DNA of 64,000 nt. Origin: an uncultured Lachnospiraceae bacterium. Lineage in GTDB: Bacteria > Bacillota > Clostridia > Lachnospirales > Lachnospiraceae. How positions within the stretch are numbered: position 1 is the stretch's first letter; the number at the start of each line of letters is the position of its first letter. Below are positions 14,715 to 23,500 of this stretch, in pieces. The position numbers and the translations under genes are program-made. A model generated the notes under the pieces. The model had not been told where the DNA came from and did not search any database. It worked only from the letters and a program-made list of their open reading frames with translations. The stretch covers positions 18,908 to 82,907 of the forward strand of contig CANQDT010000008.1 of the NCBI GenBank assembly GCA_947593735.1, written 5' to 3'.

Positions 14715-14743
14715 AATATAGCATATGCGAATCTGAAATGCAA
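14715..14743 (-). promoter_or_regulatory. Minus-strand promoter facing the toxin-like gene
   Basis: TTGCAT (complement of 14738-14743), 17-base spacer, TATATT (complement of 14715-14720). The same two hexamers with the same spacing occur in front of argG (47219-47247), where a promoter is needed. It would start the antisense RNA near 14708. Confidence 0.5.
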
Positions 14744-14937
14744 TCCTTTTCCCGGATTTTTTGCCCGCAGGAAAGTCCAAAGACAGCATGAGAACGTGTC
14801 CGTGGATGTAGAAAAAAACTCTGCGGATACCAAGGTTTGACTGATTTTTCGGAAAAATCCGCTTTTTTTCACATACATTCAACAAAATAGGATTGCTGTG
14901 GCGAACAGGTTTCTGTTAAGTGCCCGTTGATTTGTTC
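14744..14937. other. Non-coding junction between the phage element and chromosomal genes
   Basis: No convincing gene. A 7-bp A/T hairpin at 14843-14859 followed by seven T's (14863-14869) is a weak + strand terminator. The right end of the element probably lies here, because coding direction and base use change after 14938. No attachment site can be named, since the left end is outside the window. Confidence 0.4.
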
Positions 14938-15609
14938 CTATTCATGATTTTTTGTCTGGCAGAATATGGCGTCCGGCTCCCCTGGATCGTCAATGCCATA
15001 CCGGTTCAGATCGACTTTCCCGTCAACGACTTCAATTCCGTCCGCTTCCAGCAGCTTTGCCTGCGCGCCCGGTCCGCCAAAGGCAAATTCCCCGGATAAT
15101 TCTCCCTTGGCATTGACGACCCGGTAACATGGGATCTCATCCGGATCCGGGTTGCGGTGCAGGGCGTTTCCGACTGCCCGCGCCATATTCCGGTCTCCAG
15201 CCAGTTTGGCGATCTGTCCGTATGTCGCGACTTTTCCTCTTGGGATTTTCTTTACCGCTTCATAGATGCGCTTTGACGGGCTGTCGGTCACCAGATCATA
15301 GCTTTCCGCGATCATGCGCCGGATATCGTCCTCCGGAACGGTTCCGTCCAGAATAATGGTATTCCAGTGTTCTTTATTCTGATGGTAGCCTGCCGTCACA
15401 GAACTGTATACCTTTCTCCAGAAATCTCTCCATTCCGGATCCACTTTTACATTCAGATTGATATAGCCGTTCCTTTCGTACGTCCAGAGGAAAGCTTTTT
15501 TGCTTCCCCTGACCCTGACAAGTTGCCAGTTTGGATCGTGGAACGGTGCTTCCTGATAGGTATCAGGAAACGACAACCCATATGCCAGCGCTTCCTCTCT
15601 TGTTTTCAA
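14938..15609 (-). CDS. YjbR/MmcQ domain fused to MGMT-like alkyltransferase domain
   Basis: 223 residues. The start is taken as TTG 15609, nine bases after AAAGGAG; longer forms would place that site inside the gene. Residues 1-115 are a YjbR/MmcQ-type domain (SFPDTYQEAPFHDPNW). Residues 118-205 are the DNA-binding half of O6-alkylguanine-DNA alkyltransferase: the ARAVGNALHRNP helix supplies the Arg finger and IPCYRVVNAKG carries the acceptor Cys at about residue 161. The usual motif is PCHR; here His is replaced by Tyr. The Cys is present, so it is not a classical Cys-less alkyltransferase-like protein, but activity may be weak. Convergent to the phage end. Confidence 0.8.
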   Translation of the reverse strand: MKTREEALAYGLSFPDTYQEAPFHDPNWQLVRVRGSKKAFLWTYERNGYINLNVKVDPEWRDFWRKVYSSVTAGYHQNKEHWNTIILDGTVPEDDIRRMIAESYDLVTDSPSKRIYEAVKKIPRGKVATYGQIAKLAGDRNMARAVGNALHRNPDPDEIPCYRVVNAKGELSGEFAFGGPGAQAKLLEADGIEVVDGKVDLNRYGIDDPGEPDAIFCQTKNHE

Positions 15610-15683
15610 AACAGGCGCTCCTTTCTTTCGGATGCTTCCGGGTGTTTCCGGACATACGGCAGACAAAGAAAGCCGTTCCCCGG

Positions 15684-16562
15684 CTATTGCCCGAGAAGCT
15701 GCTTCCGGTACTCACGGGGTGATTTTCCGGTATATTGATGAAAAAGGCGGCTGAAATACAGCGAGTCCGTATATCCGACCATGGCGGCGATCTCCGTAAA
15801 ATTCAGCGACGAATCCTGAATGAACTCCAGCGCTTTTTTCATGCGGATGTCCAGCAAAAATTTCTTCGGGGACAAGCCCGTATAGTCTTTGAAGCTCTTG
15901 CGGAAATGCTGTTCGTTCGTATGGTAATTCCTGCAAAAGTCAGAGATCGAAACCTGTTCGTTATACTTATGGTGAAAATACTGGATGGCATCTTCCATCA
16001 GGAGGTCATAATCCGTTTTGCCGTCATGCTTTGGCATGTCCTTTGCGCGGGCGATCAGCGCAAGCATGGAAAGAAGATAAGAATAGCATACGGATTGATA
16101 ATAGGAATTTTTAAATTGCAGTTCCTGGATGATGCGCTTCATCCAAAAGGCACAGTCATGTTTGGTTCCGATTTCAAACAGGTGCAGACCGTCGATCCCG
16201 AGCTCTTCCAGAGCCGGCTTCATTTCCTCATAATCGAAATGGATCCAGTAGACCTCCGGTTCAAAGCGGAGCCGGTAAATATAGTGCTGCGGTTCTTGCG
16301 GATAATAAACGACGACATTTCCTTCGCGGACGGTACATTCCTTTCCCTGAATGTAAAACGTCGCGGTTCCCTGAGCGAGATAGAGGAGCTGGCAGTCGTG
16401 CAGACCGTTTGGCCGATACGTCTCATGAGAACTCCGGTGCAGCAGGCGGTAATGGCCGCAGCTGTGGACGAAGCAGGGATTGTCCTCATGCCGGTATGAA
16501 ATCGTATTGTTTAATTGAAATTCTTCATTGTCATAACTGCTGTAAGCGGATTCCGTAAACAT
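15684..16562 (-). CDS. AraC family transcriptional regulator
   Basis: 292 residues. An N-terminal cupin-type sensor domain (residues 20-150, with HDCQLLYLAQG and YYPQEPQHY) is followed by a C-terminal pair of helix-turn-helix motifs (residues 190-290: VSISDFCRNYHTNEQHFRKSFKDYTG and FTEIAAMVGYTDSLYFSRLF). This layout is typical of sugar-responsive AraC activators in Clostridia. It is divergent from the secreted-protein gene at 16832 and is likely its regulator. Confidence 0.9.
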   Translation of the reverse strand: MFTESAYSSYDNEEFQLNNTISYRHEDNPCFVHSCGHYRLLHRSSHETYRPNGLHDCQLLYLAQGTATFYIQGKECTVREGNVVVYYPQEPQHYIYRLRFEPEVYWIHFDYEEMKPALEELGIDGLHLFEIGTKHDCAFWMKRIIQELQFKNSYYQSVCYSYLLSMLALIARAKDMPKHDGKTDYDLLMEDAIQYFHHKYNEQVSISDFCRNYHTNEQHFRKSFKDYTGLSPKKFLLDIRMKKALEFIQDSSLNFTEIAAMVGYTDSLYFSRLFHQYTGKSPREYRKQLLGQ

Positions 16563-16771
16563 GGCGTACCTCGTTCTTCTTTTAATATGGATATTTTACT
16601 AGATAAAAATTGTTTTGTCTATAATTTCAGCAAAAAAAGATTGGCTGCCAAAGGCAAAATAAAATGTCTCGCAAAAGCTGCGGCGTTTCAAATGAAATGA
16701 AAACGGAGTCGCGCGGGATTCCGGTAAAAAAAGAACGGGGTAAAAAAATATAAAATCGTAAAAAATTACAA

Positions 16772-16798
16772 TAGACAGATGGGGGGTGGTGGTACAAT
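16772..16798 (+). promoter_or_regulatory. Probable promoter of the secreted discoidin-like gene
   Basis: TAGACA at 16772-16777 and TACAAT at 16793-16798 with a short 15-base spacer that holds a G6 run. The spacing is below optimum, as often seen in activator-dependent promoters, and an AraC gene is divergent. Confidence 0.4.
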
Positions 16799-16831
16799 AG
16801 ATAAAACTAATATAGGGAGGTTGCAATAGAC

Positions 16832-18349
16832 ATGAGGAAAATGATAAGAAAAGCAGCGGCGATCTGTCTGGCGGTAGCATTAAGTATACCGGCATTCGGG
16901 CTGACCGCGGAGGCTGGAAGCGGGAAAACGCAGGTTGATTTAACCGGGAAGTATGTGACGAGCTATAAGGCAAAAACCGGCGGCGAGATTGCGGATATTG
17001 ATAAGTTAATCGACGGGGACCTGGATGGGAATATTAGCATCAATCGGAATGACGGTCATCAGTTTATCGCTTATGCAGTTTATGATGCGGGGGAAGGAGA
17101 AACTTTTTCTTTTAATAATATTGAAGTAAGCGGCGAAAATAAAAACGACAAGAATAAACCGGAGATCATCGTTTTTGGTACAAATAATCCGCGGATCGCA
17201 AGCGAAACGCCGACTCAGGCAAGCGACTATACGACAAACGGTTATCAGTTGTTTCAATCAGAATTTGAGTTGAAAAAATTGTCGGATAATTTGCAGGCTG
17301 GAATGCATCCGGTATATTTCGGAGGATATCGGTATCTTGTCATTAGTTTCTCTAACTGGGAATATACGAATATCAGTGAATATCGTTTATATAACGCGTA
17401 TTATGGAGAAATCGGCGATGTGCTGGGAATTTCAGATGTTGCTTATAAGCAGGGAACGAGTGGGAAAATACAGACTTCCAGTTTTGGGCAGGTAGTAAAT
17501 GGAAGAAAAAATACGACAGGCTTGTTCGGGCTGAAGAACGGGGATCCTTTGGAAAATCTGTCTTATGTTGACTGTATTGATAACGGAACAGATGCAAAAT
17601 ATAAAGGTAATGTCACTGCGGATATCAAGGCAGAAACGGAAGGGGAGTACCGCGTTTCCATCCTGGGCTGTACCAATCAAAATAGAAAGTATTCTGTTAC
17701 GGTAAATGACAGCCAGTCCTATACGACGAACGAGAATATAGCAGGAAAAGCCGGGGCGATCAGTACAAATCCTGCGGGAACGACAACCTCGTATTTAAAT
17801 TATTATTTTGTGGATGTTCATCTGAACAAAGGTGTGAATCGGTTCGTTATTACAGGGGCGGAGACTGCGCCGAACTTTGTAAAGATGATCGTAACAGAGA
17901 TTCCGGCTCCGACCTGGCTGGTTACCGTACAGGAAGAAGGCAAGGAAGGAGAAGGTACCGTTCTTGAGGTGGATCAGGGCAAGATGGTTGCCTGCCACAG
18001 CGATCATGAAGTCGCGTGGACGATTGACGGCGAGGTTCTCGCGATCGGGACGAAATTCACATACATCCCGACCGGCGATGTGACGATCGTTGCGAAGGAG
18101 GTTGCTCCGGAGATGACGGCGCAGGGGATCGTGACAGACGGAAAAGTCGCAGGACAGAAATTTACTGTGACATTCGGAGAAAGCGTTACCGGCAATGTGA
18201 CCTATACGTTTGTTACAACCGACCGGCAGGCGGCGGAAGTAACAGTTCCGGTCAATGAGTTTGCAGGCAATACGGTGGAATATACGATCACAGGAGCGGG
18301 CAACAGGGATATCCAGTATGTGATCGCCAGAAAAGAAAAAGCAGAGTAA
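16832..18349 (+). CDS. Secreted protein with discoidin-like and carbohydrate-binding-like modules
   Basis: 505 residues with GGGAGG upstream. Residues 1-28 are a signal peptide (KKs then a hydrophobic core, cleavage near AEAGS). Residues 35-190 look like an F5/8-type (discoidin) module; residues 235-355 resemble a CBM6/35-type beta sandwich (DIKAETEGEYRVSILGCTNQN). The C-terminal 140 residues form small Ig-like strands. No catalytic module and no dockerin are present. It probably binds polysaccharide at the cell surface or in the medium, as a helper of the glycosidases downstream. The next small gene follows after 13 bases. Confidence 0.65.
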   Translation: MRKMIRKAAAICLAVALSIPAFGLTAEAGSGKTQVDLTGKYVTSYKAKTGGEIADIDKLIDGDLDGNISINRNDGHQFIAYAVYDAGEGETFSFNNIEVSGENKNDKNKPEIIVFGTNNPRIASETPTQASDYTTNGYQLFQSEFELKKLSDNLQAGMHPVYFGGYRYLVISFSNWEYTNISEYRLYNAYYGEIGDVLGISDVAYKQGTSGKIQTSSFGQVVNGRKNTTGLFGLKNGDPLENLSYVDCIDNGTDAKYKGNVTADIKAETEGEYRVSILGCTNQNRKYSVTVNDSQSYTTNENIAGKAGAISTNPAGTTTSYLNYYFVDVHLNKGVNRFVITGAETAPNFVKMIVTEIPAPTWLVTVQEEGKEGEGTVLEVDQGKMVACHSDHEVAWTIDGEVLAIGTKFTYIPTGDVTIVAKEVAPEMTAQGIVTDGKVAGQKFTVTFGESVTGNVTYTFVTTDRQAAEVTVPVNEFAGNTVEYTITGAGNRDIQYVIARKEKAE

Positions 18350-18362
18350 GGAGGAATGAGCC

Positions 18363-18533
18363 ATGAAGAAAGTATATATTCAGCCGGATATGGAGTCAGA
18401 AAAATTCGAGTTGGAAGACGTCATCACCGCGAGCGGGGCGACACCGCCGGAAACGAGAACGGCGGAAATCGACCTGACGGGTGCGAAATGGGAAAGCGAT
18501 GTGACATTTGACGACAGCTTTTTCAACAACTGA
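18363..18533 (+). CDS. 56-residue peptide of precursor-like type, unknown function
   Basis: ATG 18363 has AAGGAGG just upstream and lies 13 bases after the secreted-protein gene. The product begins MKKVYIQPDMESEKFELED, then VITASGATPPETRT, and ends with an acidic, Phe-rich tail (VTFDDSFFNN). No signal peptide and no Cys. Short peptides with a Lys-Lys-x-Tyr-x-x-Pro start followed by an EDVI-T/A-SG segment are frequent in Clostridia genomes and look like peptide precursors, but no modifying enzyme lies nearby. Function unknown. Confidence 0.55.
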   Translation: MKKVYIQPDMESEKFELEDVITASGATPPETRTAEIDLTGAKWESDVTFDDSFFNN

Positions 18534-18620
18534 TCCGGGATGGATCCGATTTTACTGGAAAAAGCAAGGTCGGGTGGATCGATATTTGATCTGCATACAT
18601 AATAGACAGAAAAAGAAAAG

Positions 18621-18676
18621 GACGGGAAGCGTTCTGCCGATCAACGGTATGGGAAACGCCTCCCGTCTTTTTTTCA
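18621..18676 (+). terminator. Strong terminator after the 56-residue peptide gene
   Basis: Arms 18621-18633 and 18654-18667 form a long GC-rich stem with a small mismatch, followed by seven T's. It ends the 16832-18533 transcript and separates it from the convergent AraC pair. Confidence 0.8.
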
Positions 18677-18681
18677 TGCGG

Positions 18682-19482
18682 TCAGATCACTTTCCAGAAT
18701 AATCGCCTGTACTGGGCGGGAGTCATGCCGTAGTAATCGGTAAAGCAGTCGCGGAGCGTCTCGTCGTTGGAGGCGTCCAGACCGCATAATTCCGAGATGA
18801 AATGAAGGTCATACGACGGATACATGATCAGATAATTTTTGATCCGCTCCATCCGGATTTCCAGGATCAATTCCCGCAGATTTTTCTTTGTATGGCGGAG
18901 CAGGATCTGATCCAGCTCCGAATCGTCAATGCCGAGGGAGCGGCAGAGCGGCTCAACCGGAAGTTCGGGTAAATGGATGTTCTGTTCGGCATACTGCCGG
19001 ACATGGGCGACGACCGCGCTGCCTGCGTCCGGGCGGGACGACGCGGTCCGGAAATCGCAGCCGAGGCGAACCAGAAGCCGGTACAGGTTCAGCGCGCCCT
19101 CGTCCGGATCCTGGCTGGACGGGAACTGTTCATAGATCTTGTGGAACAGGGCGATGGAATCTTCCGCGTTGTCCGGAAGAAACTGCGATCTGCCGAAGCC
19201 GAAGTAACTCAGCAGCCCGGGTATGGCGGAACCGTCAAAAGCGATTTTTTTCAGGCGGAGCGGCGCGTGCTCCACGCAAAACGCGCTGATCGTCCCTGTG
19301 TAGGTATACAGGATATCTCCGGCGCGTACATGCGTTTCCACGCCATATTCGCTCTGGCAGAGCCCGCTTCCGGAGACGCAGAGGATCAGCTGGTGGAATG
19401 GCAGGAAATTATAGATGATGGATTCGTCGACGTCGTCTGTGCCGACGTCAGTGGTATAAAATGGTAAGATCTGATTTTTCAT
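18682..19482 (-). CDS. AraC family transcriptional regulator (second of a tandem pair)
   Basis: 266 residues. N-terminal cupin-like part (LILCVSGSGLCQSE, VRAGDILYTYTG) and a C-terminal AraC domain whose second helix-turn-helix ends TDYYGMTPAQYRRLFW. The first helix-turn-helix (LCRSLGIDDSELDQILLRH) is more diverged than usual. The start lies two bases after the stop of the upstream AraC gene, so the two are co-transcribed. Confidence 0.85.
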   Translation of the reverse strand: MKNQILPFYTTDVGTDDVDESIIYNFLPFHQLILCVSGSGLCQSEYGVETHVRAGDILYTYTGTISAFCVEHAPLRLKKIAFDGSAIPGLLSYFGFGRSQFLPDNAEDSIALFHKIYEQFPSSQDPDEGALNLYRLLVRLGCDFRTASSRPDAGSAVVAHVRQYAEQNIHLPELPVEPLCRSLGIDDSELDQILLRHTKKNLRELILEIRMERIKNYLIMYPSYDLHFISELCGLDASNDETLRDCFTDYYGMTPAQYRRLFWKVI

Positions 19483-19484
19483 TG

Positions 19485-20348
19485 TCAGTTAAATTCCTCC
19501 CATGTTTTTCCCGCGCGGTACGTATTGGCGATCCGGAACTCGTTCGGCGTCATGCCCGTCGTCTTTTTGAATACGTTGCAGAAATAGGCGGCGTCGTTAA
19601 ATCCGTTTTCGAGCGCGATGTCTTTGATCGTCATATGTTTATTCCGGCATAATTGCCGTTTCGCGTGTTCGATCCTCATATTGATGATATAGGTTTGCGG
19701 GGACACGTGATAGGTTTTCTTAAAAATATCGCACAGATAAGGCGCGCTTACGCCGATGACTTCGGCGAGTTCATTTAGCGAAATGGGAGTATGGTAGTGC
19801 TGGTCAATGTAATGGATGACCGGCGTCAGTTTATTTTGTTTCCGGATCTTTTCTTTCTCGTCAAAGTCTTTGCTGCTCTGAAAGGCGCGCAGGATAAGCT
19901 CATACAGCACGACCGAGCTCTGCGCGAAACAGTTGCGGTCCTTGCTTCGGTTGATCCGGATCAGCCGGTCAAATAAGCCGTTTATTTCGTCAAAATCTTC
20001 TTTTTGCGTATGGAGGATGCCGCTCGGCAGGAAGCCCGCGCGGAAAAAGACGCCCTCCAGGTCGGTTCCGCCGAGGACGAGATATTTTACCGGCCATCGG
20101 TCTGTTTTCGGGAAATAGCTGTGGGACGCCCGCGGCATCATATACATAATATCGCCGCGCTTTACGTCGTGCGGCGTGCAGTTTGCGTCAATAAATACGC
20201 CTTCTCCCCCGGTGCACAGGCTCATCTGCCCCCGGATCACAAACCCGCTGTTCCGGTGTACGCTGTGCTGATGGTCCAGATCGTTGCAGCCCCAGAGAAA
20301 AACAGGGAGCAGGCTGTCCTCCAGCAAAGAGATTCTTGGATGTATCAT
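19485..20348 (-). CDS. AraC family transcriptional regulator (first of a tandem pair)
   Basis: 287 residues. Cupin-type sensor domain (residues 25-150; RGDIMYMMPRASHSYFP) and a canonical C-terminal AraC domain (ISLNELAEVIGVSAPYLCDIFK and IKDIALENGFNDAAYFCNVFKK). Divergent from the GH51-dockerin gene, so a likely activator of the arabinogalactan genes. Confidence 0.9.
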   Translation of the reverse strand: MIHPRISLLEDSLLPVFLWGCNDLDHQHSVHRNSGFVIRGQMSLCTGGEGVFIDANCTPHDVKRGDIMYMMPRASHSYFPKTDRWPVKYLVLGGTDLEGVFFRAGFLPSGILHTQKEDFDEINGLFDRLIRINRSKDRNCFAQSSVVLYELILRAFQSSKDFDEKEKIRKQNKLTPVIHYIDQHYHTPISLNELAEVIGVSAPYLCDIFKKTYHVSPQTYIINMRIEHAKRQLCRNKHMTIKDIALENGFNDAAYFCNVFKKTTGMTPNEFRIANTYRAGKTWEEFN

Positions 20349-20385
20349 CGGTTCCGCCTCCGTCCGTTCGTTTTTTCGCCGTTTG

Positions 20386-20413
20386 TTTATAAAAATACAA
20401 GTCCAGTATACAA
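20386..20413 (-). promoter_or_regulatory. Promoter of the tandem AraC genes
   Basis: On the - strand: TTGTAT (complement of 20408-20413), 16-base spacer, TATAAA (complement of 20386-20391), 38 bases before the AraC start. Confidence 0.5.
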
Positions 20414-20476
20414 CGGAAGCGGGAAGTTGTCGACCCCATATCTTAAAATATTACAATGATTTGGAAGAAGTTATAA

Positions 20477-20505
20477 TTTAAAGAAAATATGCGCTGTGCT
20501 ATACT
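20477..20505 (+). promoter_or_regulatory. Probable promoter of the GH51-dockerin gene
   Basis: TATACT at 20500-20505 preceded by TGC (extended -10). The -35 place (TTTAAA, 20477-20482) is poor, which fits a promoter needing an activator such as the divergent AraC proteins. Confidence 0.45.
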
Positions 20506-20550
20506 GAACTTATCAAGAAGCGAAAAACCAGATGCGAAAAGGAGGACGAA

Positions 20551-23500
20551 ATGAAAACAACGAAAAAACGGGCATACAGCTTTATGATTCTTTTGTCCAT
20601 GTTGGCGGGGTGTCTTGCCATGCCGGCGGGCGGGATCGACGCGCGGGCAGGAGAGATCGCGTACGACGGGAGCATTACGCCGGTCACGACCAGCGGCACG
20701 CCGGGGTATACGGCTTCGGGCTTTACGTCCGCCGCGACCGATTACAGCAAGTCGTTTGACGGTACGTATAAAACTATTTTTGACGGCGAGAAAGCAGCCG
20801 GATACGCGATCGCGGATTTCGGGCGCGCGTTTGCGATGAGCAGCGTGAAAGTATATCCGAGGGTTGACAGCAATGTCGCGAACATGAACCGCGTCAACGG
20901 TCTTACATTCTACGGATCCACAGATGGATCAGAATATACCAAGATCGTGACGCTGACGTTTGACGAGGCGAATCAGGGCAAAGAAGGATATTATTACAGG
21001 AAAGCCTATGAGTCCGCCGACGTTACCGCGTTCAACGACGACATTTATTTCAATGATAAAAATAACTGGATCACGATCCCGCTGAGCGGGACATATCGGT
21101 ATATGAAATTTGACAATGCGGATAATCCGCTGAACCTGTCTGAAGTCGTATATTATACGTCGGAAGAGCCGGATACCCCGGCGCCGCCGCCGGTCACGGA
21201 CGACGGACCGACCGATAACCTGCTGAAGAAGCTGGGTACGCACTGTATCTCCTTTTACCGGATGAATGACGCGAACGCCGAAGGGCTGGTTGACGGCGAC
21301 AGCAATACGATGGGAGCGGCGGTTTCCAGGGCGGCGTCCTTTGGTTCGGAGCCGTATGTGGACGGGATCCTGGTAGATTCCGGCAAGCATAAAACGTTTC
21401 GTTTGTCGCAGATGGCATTTACCGGTGAAAATATCGAATATACCGTATTCGCGTCCAATTCGCCGTTCGATTTCAAACGGATGACGGAGTCGGGACAGGA
21501 TCTGTCCAAAAATTCTTTCGCGGGATTCAAAGCGCTGTTCCCGGACGCCGTGGAGCTGCAGCCCGTCACGAAAGAACTGACGGTTGATATCGCGGATACG
21601 GAGTATTACCGTTATCTGTTTGTCGCGGTCACGACATGGGCGCAGAGAGTGACGATCAACGACCTGATCATCCGGGGCGAGATTCAGACAGATGGAGAAG
21701 AATACAGCGACTATGAGCTGATCGTTTCGGATCAGAAAGGCGTCGATATCCAGGATAATATGTACGGTCTGTTCTTTGAGGATTTAAGCTATGGAGCCGA
21801 CGGCGGGCTTTACGCGGAAATGATCGAAAACCGCTCGTTTGAGAGCCGGAAGTGGATCGGCGGGGATGAAAAGGTGACTCCCGATTATGGCTATGGATGG
21901 AGCGGCAGCGGGACGATGGAGTACCGGGATGAAACCCCGATGAATGAGAACAATACCCATTATCTCCATTATACCGCGGCGGACGAAGACGCCGGCTTTG
22001 TCAACCAGGCGTATGAGGGCGTTTATATGGAAGCCGGCAAGACGTACCATGTTTCCGCGTGGATGAAATCGGACTCCTACGACAAAGAAGTAACGGTATC
22101 GGTCAGCAAGGACGGAACCGTATATGCGAGCGGGGTTCTTGCGGAACAGCTGAACGATACATGGACGAAGTACTCTGTCACGCTGACGCCGACGCAGACC
22201 GTACGGTATGGCGACTTTACGGTTTCAATGGAACAGGGCGAAGCGGATTTTGATATGATCTCATGTATCCCGGACGACGCGGTACTCGGCGTGTTCCGGA
22301 AGGATCTGGCGGAGAAGCTCAAAGCGCTCCATCCCGGATTTATGAGATTCCCGGGAGGGTGCGTGATTGAAGGCGGAAGCATTGACAATACTTACCGCTG
22401 GAAAGACGGCATCGGTCCGGTGGAAGAGAGGAAGCAGAACTGGAATGTCTGGGCAAACCATGTCAGGGATCAATATCAGAATTATAATCAGACATACGGG
22501 ATCGGTTATTATGAATATTTCCTGCTCTGCGAATATTTAAACTGCGACCCGCTTCCGGTTATGAACGCCGGGATGGCGTGCCAGTACGCGAGCGGAGCGG
22601 TTGTCCCGCTGTATCAGGAGGACGGGAGCTATACGGATGAGTTTATGGAATACGTGCAGGACGTCCTGGATCTGATCGATTTCGCGAACGGGACCGACCC
22701 GTCCAACGAATGGGTACAGAAACGGATATCAATGGGGAGAGAGGAACCGTTTCATTTAAAATATATCGCGATCGGAAATGAACAGTGGAATACCAGTTCC
22801 AATAACTGGTACGAACGATATGAAGCGTTTGAAAAGTTTATCCATGCTTCTCACCCGGAGATCCAGCTGATCAGTTCGGCGGGACCAGGCGTAAATTCCG
22901 GCGTCTATACGTCGGCGTGGAAATGGATCCATGAAAAAGCCGCGGAGAATCCTTCCTTCGCGCATGCCGTGGACGAACATTATTACAACACGCCGGACTG
23001 GTTTTATGGGAATGATAATTTTTATGACAGCTACGACCGGAGCGTAAAAGTATTCGCGGGAGAATATGCGTCGAGGGCGAACGGGGATAACAAGCCGAAC
23101 AATCCGACGGCGAACAACCTGAACACAGCGTTGTCGGAGGCGGCGTTTATGACCGGCCTGGAACGGAATGCCGACGTCGTATATCTCGCGTCCTACGCGC
23201 CTCTGTTCGCGAGATACGGGTATTCCCAGTGGTCGCCGAACATGATCTGGTTCAACGATATGGAAAGCTACGCGACGACCGATTATTATGTGCAATATCT
23301 GTATTCCAACAACAACGGCGATTATACGCTGCAAAATGAAATGAACGTCGAATCGGACTACCGGATTTATCAGACGACCTGCTTTGATGAGGAGACAGGG
23401 GATATTATCATTAAATTGGTCAACCGGTACAAGAAAGAAATGCCGATCGACATATCCCTGCCATACGAGGTACGGGAAGCGGAAGAGATCACGCTTTCGT

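Noticed and set aside
15735..16499. 254-codon plus-strand frame opposite the AraC gene
   Set aside because: The minus-strand AraC domains explain this segment; the plus-strand frame has no motif and no ribosome site.
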